A stretch of 64,000 nucleotides of DNA from UBA3478 sp038134285 (lineage in GTDB: Bacteria > Bacteroidota > Bacteroidia > Flavobacteriales > Flavobacteriaceae). The stretch is from assembly GCA_038134285.1 (NCBI GenBank), contig JAYPUW010000004.1, positions 1-64,000 of the forward strand, in the 5' to 3' direction. The translations under genes were made by a program, and so were the position numbers. Below are positions 35,040 to 45,013 of the stretch, piece after piece; the stretch's first letter is position 1; every line of letters starts with the position of its first letter. The notes below the pieces were generated by a model, which saw only the letters and a list, made by a program, of their open reading frames with translations, made no database searches and had not been told where the DNA came from.

Positions 35040-35978
35040 ATGGGTTGGTTGGATGCCTTTAAAAAGAAACAAGAGCCTGAACAGCTATCGGAAGGCCTTG
35101 AAAAAACCAAAAAAAGTTTTTTTGGTAAACTCGCTGTGGCAGTCGCAGGGCGCTCTACCGTTGACGCCGAGACTTTAGATGCTTTAGAAGAGCTCCTCAT
35201 TACCTCAGATGTTGGGGTGTATACCACACTCAAAATTATAGAACGAATAGAATCGCGCGTTGCTCAAGACAAATACCTTGGCACTGATGACCTTCAGCGT
35301 CTTCTAAAAGAGGAGATAAAGGCATTACTTCACGAGACAGACAAACAAGGGTATAGTATCGACAAAAAACCCTATGTGGTATTAGTTGTTGGAGTGAATG
35401 GAGTAGGCAAAACCACTACCATCGGAAAACTCGCTCATCAATTAACCCAAGAAGGAAAGAAAGTAATGCTCGGAGCTGCGGATACATTTAGAGCTGCCGC
35501 AGTCGATCAATTGCAGGTTTGGGCCGATCGCGCTCAGGTACCTTTGGTGCGTATGAACGAAGGCGCTGACCCGGCCTCTGTGGCCTTCGAAGCAGTTACA
35601 AGAGCTGTTCGTGATGAGGTAGATGTGTTGTTTTTAGACACGGCGGGAAGACTTCACAATAAGGTGAACCTGATGAACGAATTGAGCAAAATAAAGCGCG
35701 TGATGAGTAAGGTATTAGTCGATGCTCCGCACGAAGTTATGCTGGTACTTGATGGATCTACTGGTCAAAATGCTTTTGAACAGGCTAAACAATTTATAGC
35801 GGCGACAGAGGTAAATGCATTAGCCATTACTAAACTCGATGGTACTGCCAAAGGGGGTGTTGTTTTGGGTATATCCGATCAGTTTACCATACCTGTTCGA
35901 TTTATCGGTTTGGGTGAGGGAATTACTGACCTCAAGATCTTTGATAAAGATTCCTTTGTCGAAGCTTTATTTTCGTAG
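35040..35978 (+). CDS. ftsY: Signal recognition particle receptor FtsY
   Basis: 312 residues with a short N-terminal region and the NG GTPase domain. The P-loop GVNGVGKTTTIGKLA is at about residues 118-132, then DTAGRLHNKVNLM and TKLDGTAKGG. FtsY docks the SRP-ribosome complex at the SecYEG membrane translocon. It ends 7 bases before rimO. Confidence 0.97.
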   Translation: MGWLDAFKKKQEPEQLSEGLEKTKKSFFGKLAVAVAGRSTVDAETLDALEELLITSDVGVYTTLKIIERIESRVAQDKYLGTDDLQRLLKEEIKALLHETDKQGYSIDKKPYVVLVVGVNGVGKTTTIGKLAHQLTQEGKKVMLGAADTFRAAAVDQLQVWADRAQVPLVRMNEGADPASVAFEAVTRAVRDEVDVLFLDTAGRLHNKVNLMNELSKIKRVMSKVLVDAPHEVMLVLDGSTGQNAFEQAKQFIAATEVNALAITKLDGTAKGGVVLGISDQFTIPVRFIGLGEGITDLKIFDKDSFVEALFS

Positions 35979-35985
35979 CCATATT

Positions 35986-37296
35986 ATGAGAACAAAGTCT
36001 TTACATACCAAAACGATCAATGTCGTAACACTAGGGTGCAGCAAGAACCTTTACGATTCTGAGGTGTTGAGCGGTCAGCTTGAAGCTTCAGGTAAAAAGG
36101 TTGTTCACGAAGGTGAAGGGGAAGTCGTGGTAATTAATACCTGCGGTTTCATCGCCAATGCGAAGCAAGAAAGTATAGATACTATTCTACATTTTGTAGA
36201 TCAAAAAAAGCGAGGAAACGTCGAAAAGGTTTACGTAACCGGATGCCTCAGTGAGCGCTACATGACAGACTTAGAACAAGAAATTCCTGACGTTGACCGC
36301 TACTTTGGAACACAGCATCTTCCGCAATTACTCAAGGAGCTAGGGGCAGACTACAAGCACGAGCTCCTGGGCGAGAGGGTTATGAGTACGCCAACACATT
36401 ATGCTTACCTAAAGATAGCAGAAGGCTGTGATCGCCCTTGTTCGTTTTGTGCCATACCACTCATGCGTGGAAAACACCGTTCAACCCCAATAGAATCCCT
36501 TGTTTCAGAGGCTGAGGTGTTGGCAAAAAAAGGAGTAAAAGAACTTATTTTGATCGCTCAAGACCTTACGTATTATGGCTTAGATCTATACAAAGAGCGA
36601 GCCTTAGCTAAGCTTTTAAGGGCACTAGAGCAGGTTGAAGGAATAGAGTGGATCCGCCTACATTATGCCTTTCCGAGTGGATTCCCAGAAGAGGTTTTAG
36701 AGGTAATCAAAAGTTCGACTAAGGTGTGTAATTATATTGATATTCCACTACAGCACATATCCGATACTGTGCTTAAGAGTATGCGGCGAGGAACTACCTA
36801 CGAAAAGACAAACGCTTTGCTGAACACCTTTAGAGAAAAGGTTCCAGGGATGGCCATTCGAACCACCTTGATTGTGGGTTACCCAGGCGAAGACGAAAAT
36901 GCGTTTAATGAGCTCAAAGAGTGGGTAAAGACCACTCGTTTTGATCGACTTGGTTGTTTTACCTATTCACATGAAGAGAATACTCATGCCTATACCTTAG
37001 TTGATGATGTGCTGGAAGAAGAAAAAGAGAGAAGGGCTGCTGAAATCATGGAGATTCAGGGTCAGATCTCATGGGAATTGAATCAAGAAAAGGTAGGTCA
37101 GGTATTTAAGTGTGTCATAGATCGCTACGAAGACGGCTATTTTGTTGCACGAACAGAATTTGATTCTCCGGATGTTGACAATACCGTTTTAATAGAAGCA
37201 GAAAAGCAGTATTTGACGGTGGGATCCTTTGTCGAGGTAAAAATTCTAGAGGCAGGTGATTTTGACCTTTACGGAAAAGTCGTCCCTTCTTTATAG
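35986..37296 (+). CDS. rimO: Ribosomal protein S12 methylthiotransferase RimO
   Basis: 436 residues from the ATG of MRTKSLHTKTINVVTLGC; a longer frame reaches into ftsY but lacks homology. The N-terminal cluster cysteines are in TLGCSKN, NTCGFI and VTGCLSERY. The radical-SAM motif is EGCDRPCSFC (C-x3-C-x2-C), and a TRAM domain ends the protein. It adds a methylthio group to Asp of ribosomal protein S12. Confidence 0.95.
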   Translation: MRTKSLHTKTINVVTLGCSKNLYDSEVLSGQLEASGKKVVHEGEGEVVVINTCGFIANAKQESIDTILHFVDQKKRGNVEKVYVTGCLSERYMTDLEQEIPDVDRYFGTQHLPQLLKELGADYKHELLGERVMSTPTHYAYLKIAEGCDRPCSFCAIPLMRGKHRSTPIESLVSEAEVLAKKGVKELILIAQDLTYYGLDLYKERALAKLLRALEQVEGIEWIRLHYAFPSGFPEEVLEVIKSSTKVCNYIDIPLQHISDTVLKSMRRGTTYEKTNALLNTFREKVPGMAIRTTLIVGYPGEDENAFNELKEWVKTTRFDRLGCFTYSHEENTHAYTLVDDVLEEEKERRAAEIMEIQGQISWELNQEKVGQVFKCVIDRYEDGYFVARTEFDSPDVDNTVLIEAEKQYLTVGSFVEVKILEAGDFDLYGKVVPSL

Positions 37297-37536
37297 GTAA
37301 TTACCTCTGTTAGGCTTTAAGGTTGATTTTATCTGATCTAATTGTGTTTCATCTATGTCAAGCGTGCAACTTGACCAGGACACGTTGTGATGTACCACCT
37401 CAGTGACGTTTAATTTTTTTTTATTCGAGAGGTCGTTAAGGAAAACTTCAAGGTGCTCTTGAAAATGAAGGGCTGTTTGATGTGAAGAGGGACCTCTGAA
37501 ATCCCAAAACAAACGGATCTTTTTCACAGGTTTCAT
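37291..37536 (-). CDS. Small conserved hypothetical protein
   Basis: 81 residues, starting MKPVKKIRLFWDFRGPSSHQ. It has mixed alpha/beta character, no signal peptide and no known domain. The motif RLFWDFRGP and the pattern of histidines (HQTALHFQEHLE) resemble small flavobacterial proteins of unknown function. It overlaps the end of rimO by 6 bases on the opposite strand. Confidence 0.7.
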   Translation of the reverse strand: MKPVKKIRLFWDFRGPSSHQTALHFQEHLEVFLNDLSNKKKLNVTEVVHHNVSWSSCTLDIDETQLDQIKSTLKPNRGNYL

Positions 37537-37618
37537 GAGCCGCGTCTTGGATGCGAAAATTCTGTTAACATCAAGGGTAAAGATAAGGATAACGACTTCT
37601 TTATTTTATTTTTGAACT

Positions 37619-38491
37619 ATGCAACGTATTGCGATTTTACGAACTGTTTTCGGAGTTCTTTGCGGGCTAATAGTTACCTCCTGTGAGCTGTTTGTTTCAG
37701 AAGAGCCTAATCAAGAAGCAGTTGCCCGAGTCGGCAGGATATACCTCTACGCCGTTGACCTTCCGGATTTTTCTTATTTGTCTAATGAACAGGCGATTAA
37801 AGATGCCAGAGAGGCATACGTCAGTGAATGGGCAGTAAAACAATTGATGTTTCAAAATGCCCTAAATAATCTTCCAGAAGACGTGCAGTGGGATTTAGAT
37901 CGTTTAGTCGAAGCGTACAAGACCGATTTGTATACAAAATCTTACTTTGATTTAATTTCATTCAGTCCTTCAGACACCATTGTAGCTGCAGGAGAATTGG
38001 ATTCTCTGTATCGACGTGAAGAGGCGAGTATGAGACTTGATCAAGACATCGTAAAGTTGCGCTATTTGGTGCTTGGTTCGCAATACTCTAAACCAGACGA
38101 GGTGATGAACCGCTTCAAGCGCTTCAACGACCAAGATCAGCATTTCATTGATTCGCTCTATACCCATAATTATCTAAGAGAACTTCAGTTGAACGATTCT
38201 ACTTGGTTTAATAGCGCCTCTATAGCAAAACAGATAGCCCCAATTACCTATCGAAACAGTGAAGAATTTCTCAAACCCTATCAGTTTTTTGATATTCGTG
38301 ACAGTACTGGTTTTTACTTTGGACAGGTCTTAGATACGAGAAAAAAAGGCGATATTGCACCTTATGCTTTTGCCTTAGCGGAACTTCGTCAAATTGTTCA
38401 AAATCGAAAGCGTTTTGAGCGTTTGGAAAGGCAAAAACAAGAAATGATTAGTGAAGCAATTCGAAAAAAAACTTATGAGACATATGAGTAG
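37619..38491 (+). CDS. Putative lipoprotein upstream of SurA-like chaperone
   Basis: 290 residues with a signal peptide and lipobox near LIVTSCELF (Cys21). The body is helical and acidic, resembling the N-terminal chaperone region of periplasmic peptidyl-prolyl isomerases without an obvious PpiC catalytic domain. The stop lies inside the start of the SurA-like gene (17-base overlap), which suggests a joint role in outer-membrane protein biogenesis. Confidence 0.8.
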   Translation: MQRIAILRTVFGVLCGLIVTSCELFVSEEPNQEAVARVGRIYLYAVDLPDFSYLSNEQAIKDAREAYVSEWAVKQLMFQNALNNLPEDVQWDLDRLVEAYKTDLYTKSYFDLISFSPSDTIVAAGELDSLYRREEASMRLDQDIVKLRYLVLGSQYSKPDEVMNRFKRFNDQDQHFIDSLYTHNYLRELQLNDSTWFNSASIAKQIAPITYRNSEEFLKPYQFFDIRDSTGFYFGQVLDTRKKGDIAPYAFALAELRQIVQNRKRFERLERQKQEMISEAIRKKTYETYE

Positions 38492-39851
38492 ATGGTTAGC
38501 CATTTTGATGATCGCCGTTGCACCTGCCGCGGCCTTTGCTCAAAGAGGAACCTCAAATCAGACGAGAATTAAAATCGATGGAGTGGTCTCTGTTATTGGA
38601 GACTTTGTCATCCTTGAATCAGATGTAGACAAGTTAAAGGCAGACATTGAAAATCAAGGTGGTGATTTAGGAGAAATTTCAGAGTGCCAATTGCTAGGAA
38701 AGTTAATGGAAGATCGTTTGTTTGCCCATCATGCCATTCAAGACAGCTTATTGGTATCTGATTCAGAAGTGAATCAGATGGGTGATAGGCAAATTCAGCA
38801 GTTAGCGCGTCAGATTGGTTCAGTAGAAAAGGTGCTGGAGTTTTACGATAAGCCAGATTTGCAGACGTTTAAAGACGAACTCTACGAGATTAATAGACTG
38901 CGCATGCTTGCAGACAAAATGCGGAGCGATATTGTCGACGAGATTGAAATCACGCCTGAAGAGGTACGTCAATTCTTCTACAGTATTCCCATTACGAAAA
39001 GACCCGTATTTGGGGCAGAACTCGAAATTGCGCAGATCGTAAAGCAACCTAAACCTTCAGAAAAGGAGAAATTGCGTATCGTTCAGCGCCTTGAACAAAT
39101 GAAGCAAGACGTAGAAGAAAACGGAGCAAGCTTTAGCGTTAAGGCGATTTTATACTCTCAGGATCCGGGCTCAAAATCTAATGGAGGTGCTTACACGATG
39201 AATCGAGAGACTCCTTTTGTAAAAGAATTTAAAGATGTAGCCTTTTCATTGAGAGAAGGAGAGATTTCAGATCCCTTTGAAACAGATTTTGGATATCACA
39301 TCATTTTGGTTGAAAAAATTAGAGGACAAGAAGTCGATTTAAGACACGTTTTGCTTACTCCTGAAATTTCGAACGAACAAATTGAATCTGCTAAACGAGA
39401 ATTAGATAGTATCCGTTCAGAAATCTTAGCAGGTACGATCACTTTTGAAGACGCTGCCCGAATGTTTTCTGATGAAAAAGAGACGAAGTTCGATGGGGGT
39501 GTACTCCGTAATCCTCAAGATTACAGTGCGCGATTTGAGCTTACCAACATGGATCCTGTACTTTACAATCAGGTTGCCTCTTTGCGCGATGGACAAATCT
39601 CTCAACCTATAAAAGAAGATGATCCTCGTGGCGGGCCACCAAAGTTTAAAATCATGCGGGTAGCCAATCGCTACGACGAGCATATGGCCGATTTCGCCAG
39701 GGATTATGTGAAGATTAAAGATTTAGCCCTCTCAGATAAAGAGCGAAAGACCATAGAAGAATGGATCGCTGAGCAAATTGAGTCAACGTTTATACAGATT
39801 AACGATACTCGCAAAGACTGTGACTTTGCGAGCAATTGGCTCAAGAATTAG
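38475..39851 (+). CDS. SurA-like periplasmic peptidyl-prolyl isomerase
   Basis: 458 residues, start at the ATG of MRHMSRWLAILMIAVAPA, giving a signal peptide ending in AFAQ. The N-terminal chaperone region is followed by two PpiC/parvulin-like domains (YSQDPGSKSNGGAYTMNRET to FGYHIILVEKI, and FSDEKETKFDGGVLRN onward). SurA escorts outer-membrane beta barrels through the periplasm. It overlaps the upstream lipoprotein gene. Confidence 0.9.
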   Translation: MRHMSRWLAILMIAVAPAAAFAQRGTSNQTRIKIDGVVSVIGDFVILESDVDKLKADIENQGGDLGEISECQLLGKLMEDRLFAHHAIQDSLLVSDSEVNQMGDRQIQQLARQIGSVEKVLEFYDKPDLQTFKDELYEINRLRMLADKMRSDIVDEIEITPEEVRQFFYSIPITKRPVFGAELEIAQIVKQPKPSEKEKLRIVQRLEQMKQDVEENGASFSVKAILYSQDPGSKSNGGAYTMNRETPFVKEFKDVAFSLREGEISDPFETDFGYHIILVEKIRGQEVDLRHVLLTPEISNEQIESAKRELDSIRSEILAGTITFEDAARMFSDEKETKFDGGVLRNPQDYSARFELTNMDPVLYNQVASLRDGQISQPIKEDDPRGGPPKFKIMRVANRYDEHMADFARDYVKIKDLALSDKERKTIEEWIAEQIESTFIQINDTRKDCDFASNWLKN

Positions 39852-39890
39852 ACGCTTCTTTGTAATTTTGCAACCTAATAAATAGGAATT

Positions 39891-42164
39891 ATGGCATTCG
39901 ATTTCGAAATGATTAAGCAGGTTTATGATCGCATGGATGCGAATGTAACTGCCGCTAGAAATATGCTTGGTAGACCCTTAACTCTTACCGAAAAAATTTT
40001 ATATAATCACTTGTGGGAGAAAGGTGTCTCAAACGCACTTAAACGTGGAGAAGATTATGTAGATTTTGCTCCAGATCGTGTCGCTTGTCAAGATGCTACC
40101 GCACAAATGGCTCTTTTGCAGTTTATGCATGCTGGTAAACCTAATGTTGCTGTACCAACCACGGTACACTGTGATCACCTGATTCAGGCAAAGCAAGGGG
40201 CAAGCGCTGATTTGAAACGTGCGAATGAAACCTCGAACGAAGTGTTCGATTTCTTAGGATCTGTATCAAACAAATACGGAATCGGCTTCTGGAAGCCGGG
40301 TGCAGGTATCATTCACCAAGTAGTTCTTGAGAACTACGCTTTTCCGGGGGGTATGATGATCGGAACAGATTCTCATACGGTGAATGCTGGAGGTTTAGGA
40401 ATGATTGCTGTCGGTGTTGGTGGTGCAGATGCAGTGGATGTGATGGCGGGTATGGCATGGGAACTGAAATTTCCTAAGCTCATTGGAGTTAAACTAACAG
40501 GTAAACTTTCAGGGTGGACAGCACCTAAAGATGTGATCCTAAAGGTTGCAGACTTATTGACAGTTAAAGGAGGTACTGGTGCCGTAATTGAATATTTTGG
40601 TGAGGGTGCCTTAGCCATGTCTTGTACCGGGAAAGGAACCATCTGTAATATGGGCGCTGAGGTTGGTGCTACCACTTCAACTTTCGGATACGATGAATCT
40701 ATGGATCGCTATCTGAGAGCCACTGGAAGAGCGGATGTGGCCGATGCAGCAAATCAAGTGAAAGCCCACTTGACGGGTGATATTGAGGTGTATACCAACC
40801 CTGAAGCTTACTTTGATCAAGTCATAGAAATTGATCTTTCGACTTTAGAGCCGCATTTAAACGGTCCTTTTACACCAGACTTAGCAACGCCTATTTCACA
40901 GATGGCAGAAACAGCTATGAAGAACGATTGGCCGCTTCAAGTTGAGGTAGGTCTAATAGGTTCATGTACTAACTCTTCTTACGAAGATATCTCACGCGCA
41001 GCTTCTCTAGCCAAGCAAGTAACGGAGAAAAAATTAAAAACCAAAGCGAAGTTCACTATTACACCAGGATCAGAGCAGGTGCGCTATACCATCGATCGTG
41101 ATGGCCTGATTGAGACTTTCGACCAGATTGGCGCTACGGTTTTTGCAAACGCTTGTGGTCCGTGTATCGGAATGTGGGATCGCTATGGTGAAAAGGCAAC
41201 GGATGGACCAAGAAATACAATCGTCCACTCTTTCAACCGAAACTTTGCGAAGCGAGCTGATGGAAATCCAAATACACTCGCATTTGTAGGTTCACCTGAA
41301 TTGGTTACTGCCATTGCGATCGCCGGAAGATTAGATTTTAACCCTTTAACCGACACTTTAATTAATGAAGACGGAGAAGAGGTAAGATTAGACGAGCCGC
41401 GCGGATATGAATTACCACCCGAAGGATTCGCCGTTGAAGATTCTGGATTTATAGCTCCTGCTGCAGATTCAAGCAAAGTAATGGTAAAGGTTGATCCTTC
41501 ATCTGAACGATTGCAGTTATTGGATCCGTTTATTCCAATCCAAATAGAGAAGATGAAGAATATCCCGCTGCTGATCAAGGCGCAAGGAAAGTGTACTACA
41601 GACCACATCTCAATGGCCGGACCTTGGTTGCGTTACAGAGGGCATCTCGACAATATTGCTAACAATACGCTTATCGGTGCAGTAAATGCATTTAATGAGA
41701 AAACGAACTTTGTTAAGAATCAAGTAACGGGTGAGTATGCTGGAGTTCCTGATACGCAGCGTACTTATAAAAAAGAGGGACTTTATTCTATTGTTGTCGG
41801 AGACCATAACTATGGAGAGGGTTCTTCAAGAGAGCATGCAGCTATGCAGCCTCGTCACTTAGGAGTGGCAGCAGTTTTAGTGAAGTCTTTCGCTAGAATT
41901 CATGAGACCAACTTGAAGAAGCAAGGAATGCTTGCCTTAACCTTTGCTAATGAGGCTGATTACAATCTCATTCAAGAGGATGATAGATTTGATTTTGTTG
42001 ACTTGGACGCTTTTGCTTCGGGTAAACCACTCACCTTGGTGGTGACTCATAGTGATGGCTCAACGGATTCTATAGTAGTGAATCACAGTTACAACAGTTC
42101 TCAAATTTCTTGGTTTGAAGCAGGATCTGCTCTGAACTTGATCAAAAAAGAGAATGCCTCGTAA
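39891..42164 (+). CDS. acn: Aconitate hydratase
   Basis: 757 residues. Iron-sulfur ligand cysteines are in IGSCTNSSYEDI and NACGPCIGMWDRYG; other landmarks are GTDSHTVNAGGLGM and YGEGSSREHAAMQPRHLG. The length and sequence fit the mitochondrial-type (AcnA/mAcn) enzyme of Bacteroidota. It interconverts citrate and isocitrate in the TCA cycle. Confidence 0.97.
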   Translation: MAFDFEMIKQVYDRMDANVTAARNMLGRPLTLTEKILYNHLWEKGVSNALKRGEDYVDFAPDRVACQDATAQMALLQFMHAGKPNVAVPTTVHCDHLIQAKQGASADLKRANETSNEVFDFLGSVSNKYGIGFWKPGAGIIHQVVLENYAFPGGMMIGTDSHTVNAGGLGMIAVGVGGADAVDVMAGMAWELKFPKLIGVKLTGKLSGWTAPKDVILKVADLLTVKGGTGAVIEYFGEGALAMSCTGKGTICNMGAEVGATTSTFGYDESMDRYLRATGRADVADAANQVKAHLTGDIEVYTNPEAYFDQVIEIDLSTLEPHLNGPFTPDLATPISQMAETAMKNDWPLQVEVGLIGSCTNSSYEDISRAASLAKQVTEKKLKTKAKFTITPGSEQVRYTIDRDGLIETFDQIGATVFANACGPCIGMWDRYGEKATDGPRNTIVHSFNRNFAKRADGNPNTLAFVGSPELVTAIAIAGRLDFNPLTDTLINEDGEEVRLDEPRGYELPPEGFAVEDSGFIAPAADSSKVMVKVDPSSERLQLLDPFIPIQIEKMKNIPLLIKAQGKCTTDHISMAGPWLRYRGHLDNIANNTLIGAVNAFNEKTNFVKNQVTGEYAGVPDTQRTYKKEGLYSIVVGDHNYGEGSSREHAAMQPRHLGVAAVLVKSFARIHETNLKKQGMLALTFANEADYNLIQEDDRFDFVDLDAFASGKPLTLVVTHSDGSTDSIVVNHSYNSSQISWFEAGSALNLIKKENAS

Positions 42165-42174
42165 GTCTTAAGGC

Positions 42175-42876
42175 ATGAGCAAACAGGTCACCTCTATTAC
42201 CTTTTTTAGGTTTACTTCACTGAGGTCAAAGATCTGGGCGTTCTTTATGATGCAATTCGCTCGAGCTCCTTTACGAAAAGTAAGTGGTCTTGAGCGTTTT
42301 TTTTTGATGGGTACCGGAAAGAAGGGTTTTAGTCCAAATCCAGACTGGTCTACTTACGCTTTATTACAAATATGGAGTTCGCAAGAAGAGGCGGATTATT
42401 ATTTCTCAAACCACCCATTATACTCTTCTTATGTGCGAAACAGTGGAGAGATTTTGAGGGTTATGATGCGTAATATTAAGGCACACGGTGCTTGGAGCGG
42501 GGTTAACCCTTTTCAGAAGTCATCTCAGCTCGACCCTCAGAATCCTTACATCGCGGCTATTACTAGGGCAACGATTAAGATACACTTACAATTTAAATTC
42601 TGGCGAGCAGTTCCCTATTCCCAACGCTTTCTTGACACCACCACTGCCTTGAAATTTACCAAGGGGATAGGCGAGATACCCTTTCGGAATATGGCTACTT
42701 TTTCAGTTTGGGAATCTGAAGAAGCCATGAAGCAGTTCGCATATTCTGACAAGCATCATAAAAAGGCCATCGCTCAAACAAGGTCTCTGAATTGGTACAG
42801 CGAAGAACTCTTTAGCCGCTTTCAGCCGTATAAGGTATACGGTACTTACCTAGGACAATCCATCGAACTTTCTTAG
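42175..42876 (+). CDS. crtA: Spheroidene monooxygenase-like protein (CrtA family), probable carotenoid 2-hydroxylase
   Basis: 233 residues. The C-terminal signature NMATFSVWESEEAMKQFAYS followed by HHKKAIAQTR and WYSEELFSRF is characteristic of the CrtA family. A flavobacterial CrtA relative is known as a carotenoid 2-hydroxylase in myxol synthesis, which fits the neighbouring genes better than a spheroidene monooxygenase role. It starts 10 bases after acn but overlaps the convergent cruF stop by 4 bases. The exact reaction is inference. Confidence 0.85.
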   Translation: MSKQVTSITFFRFTSLRSKIWAFFMMQFARAPLRKVSGLERFFLMGTGKKGFSPNPDWSTYALLQIWSSQEEADYYFSNHPLYSSYVRNSGEILRVMMRNIKAHGAWSGVNPFQKSSQLDPQNPYIAAITRATIKIHLQFKFWRAVPYSQRFLDTTTALKFTKGIGEIPFRNMATFSVWESEEAMKQFAYSDKHHKKAIAQTRSLNWYSEELFSRFQPYKVYGTYLGQSIELS

Positions 42877-43538
42877 CGCATAAAAGCTAGACTACCAAAG
42901 AACAATGCTTGAGCAAGATAAATGTGCATGGCTATACTTAAGGATGTTTCTGGTTTGTCTTTCTGCGCCTTCTCTACCGTGAAATAAATGACTTGAAAGA
43001 GAAAGCCAAATCCGAACCAACTCCAATAATTGGCTGCTGGAGGACTTGGAATAAATGTCCAGTAATCAAAATGAGGGGCTAAAAGTTCAAGAAGTGCATC
43101 TAAGGCGACCATCATGATTGCTCCGATAAAAGCAGAACTAAAAGTGTAATGAAAGCGACCACTAGCCGCTTGGGCCATCCGAGCTGTTATCATTGTTAGG
43201 ACCGCCCAAAAGATTCCAATTATAATCGGAATCCCATCAATTTTTGGTCCTAGATTTTCGCCGTAACTGTAGGTTCCAAAAAACCAACCATAATGTACCC
43301 CTAGCCATTCAACAAGCATTCCCGCTGAAAAAAATAGGCTTAGTAGTATCCATTGATAACGCTTTGTGATGGGAAAGTAGAGTACGAAAAATCCAAATGA
43401 AGCTATCAGGTTAAGTACCGTTTTAGTCACAAACCAATCCTGAAATCCAGCGGCAATCCCTAAAGCTCCAGCCACATGGGGGAGCCAGATAAAGAGAAGC
43501 ACCTCTTTGGTGACCATTTTAGACGTTGTTGAAGTCAT
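42873..43538 (-). CDS. cruF: Carotenoid biosynthesis membrane protein, CruF-like 1',2'-hydratase
   Basis: 221 residues with about seven hydrophobic segments. The pattern VEWLGVHYGWFFGTYSYGEN, then LGPKIDGIPIIIGIFW, DALLELLAPHFDYW and NYWSWFGFGF fits the CruF/DUF422 family, which adds water across the 1',2' double bond of the acyclic carotenoid end. It is not a CrtYcd-type cyclase by these motifs. The start overlaps the end of crtD by 20 bases, implying coupling. It is the last gene of the operon. Confidence 0.82.
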   Translation of the reverse strand: MTSTTSKMVTKEVLLFIWLPHVAGALGIAAGFQDWFVTKTVLNLIASFGFFVLYFPITKRYQWILLSLFFSAGMLVEWLGVHYGWFFGTYSYGENLGPKIDGIPIIIGIFWAVLTMITARMAQAASGRFHYTFSSAFIGAIMMVALDALLELLAPHFDYWTFIPSPPAANYWSWFGFGFLFQVIYFTVEKAQKDKPETSLSIAMHIYLAQALFFGSLAFMR

Positions 43539-45006
43539 TTGCGATTAACTCACTGACGATATTTCCTGATTGCAGACACAAGGGTATGCCACCACCAGGA
43601 TGAGACGATCCTCCACAAAAGTAAACGTTTGAAAGTGCACTTCTATGATTAGGGTGTCTTAAGAAAGCAGAGAATTGAGAATTACTTGCCGCTCCATAAA
43701 GCGCTCCCCTATATGATTGAGTAGATTGTTCAATACCTTTAGGATTAAGTATGTGTTCGACTTTAATTAGAGTGACTAGATCACAATTGAGAATTCTGCT
43801 CAATTTGGCGATGATACGTTCACGACTAAGTGCGATAAGTTCATCCCAATTCTGACCATAATTTCCAGGTGCATTGATCATTACAAACCAATTTTCACAA
43901 TTAGTAGGTGCGTCATTCGGGCTGTGCTTAGAGGTGATGTTGACATACACGGTAGGATCTTCATGAAGCGTTTTGTCTTCAAATATTGCCTTAAACTCTT
44001 CTGAGTATGCGTCTGAAAAGAAGATGTTGTGCAGGTCTAATTGTTCAAAGCTTTGGGCGATTCCCCAATAAAAGATAAGGGCACTACTAGATCGCTCTTG
44101 TTTCAGTATACGTTCGGGAGCTTTTAAGGTGGGTAGCAATTTTCTGTAGGTCGGAACAACATCCATATTACTTACCACTACATCAAAATGATAATCTTGT
44201 AGTTTGGTTTTTAGGCCTTTAGCACTTTTTTGATCGGGATTCAACAAGATTTCTTCTACTCCTTCGTCTAGATGAAAACTGACTCCTTGTCGTTGTGCGA
44301 GTCGAAATAAAGATTGCGAAATTTGGTGCATTCCGCCCTTTGGATAGAAAGTGCCAAAATGCATTTCAAGATGAGGAATGAGTGACATGATCCCTGGCGT
44401 CTTATAGGGCGAACTACCATTATATGTAGCATGTCTTGAAAAAAACTGAAGGCTCTTGGGATTCCTAAAATAAGACTTGAGCGTTTTGAATAGGGTTTTG
44501 TGAACGTCTAATGAGGGTAGTTTTAATATAGCCTTAAGCGTTTTAAATGAACTGTAGGTCTGAAAGCGATGCAGGGATTGCTCAATGAAGAGCGGGCTTG
44601 TTAGATCGTACTTAAGCGCACTATTGTTTAGAAAGTCTTTTACGCTTTTAGGATTTTCATTAAAGGTCGTGCTAAAATTTTGGACGAATGCCTCTCGATC
44701 CGCTGAGGCTTCAAAGCGTGTTCCGTCTTCCCAAAAGTAATTGCATACATTCTCTTTGCGAATGTAGTTGAAGTGATCTCTTGGATTCTCTTTAAACAAA
44801 TCAAAAAGTTCATCCACAAAATGTGGCATGGTGAATAGCGACGGACCTAGATCGAAGCGGTAACCTTCTAGGTGTAGTTCATGGAGTTTACCTCCGGTAT
44901 AAGAATTAGACTCAAAAACGACTACTTCATTTCCTTGCGCTTTTAAGCGAATCGCGGTCGCTAGACCTGCTATACCAGCCCCGACAATGCCGATTTTAAG
45001 TGCCAT
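43519..45006 (-). CDS. crtD: Phytoene desaturase-like protein, probable 3,4-desaturase CrtD
   Basis: 495 residues. The FAD-binding motif GIVGAGIAGLATAIRLK is at residues 6-22 and the C-terminal VYFCGGSSHPGGGIPLCLQSG is the carotenoid-desaturase hallmark. It is the second desaturase-type gene of this cluster, so crtI (46298) likely makes lycopene and this one a 3',4' double bond on a 1'-hydroxylated end. The separation of roles is inference from cluster logic and gene order. Confidence 0.82.
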   Translation of the reverse strand: MALKIGIVGAGIAGLATAIRLKAQGNEVVVFESNSYTGGKLHELHLEGYRFDLGPSLFTMPHFVDELFDLFKENPRDHFNYIRKENVCNYFWEDGTRFEASADREAFVQNFSTTFNENPKSVKDFLNNSALKYDLTSPLFIEQSLHRFQTYSSFKTLKAILKLPSLDVHKTLFKTLKSYFRNPKSLQFFSRHATYNGSSPYKTPGIMSLIPHLEMHFGTFYPKGGMHQISQSLFRLAQRQGVSFHLDEGVEEILLNPDQKSAKGLKTKLQDYHFDVVVSNMDVVPTYRKLLPTLKAPERILKQERSSSALIFYWGIAQSFEQLDLHNIFFSDAYSEEFKAIFEDKTLHEDPTVYVNITSKHSPNDAPTNCENWFVMINAPGNYGQNWDELIALSRERIIAKLSRILNCDLVTLIKVEHILNPKGIEQSTQSYRGALYGAASNSQFSAFLRHPNHRSALSNVYFCGGSSHPGGGIPLCLQSGNIVSELIANDFNNV

Positions 45007-45013
45007 AAAGGGG

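Noticed and set aside
35839..35985. Upstream extension of rimO into ftsY
   Set aside because: The extension translates ftsY in another frame and the ATG at 35986 begins the family-like N terminus.
42873..43538. Lycopene cyclase (CrtYcd type) for this gene
   Set aside because: Its conserved segments match the CruF/DUF422 family, so the missing cyclase is not here.
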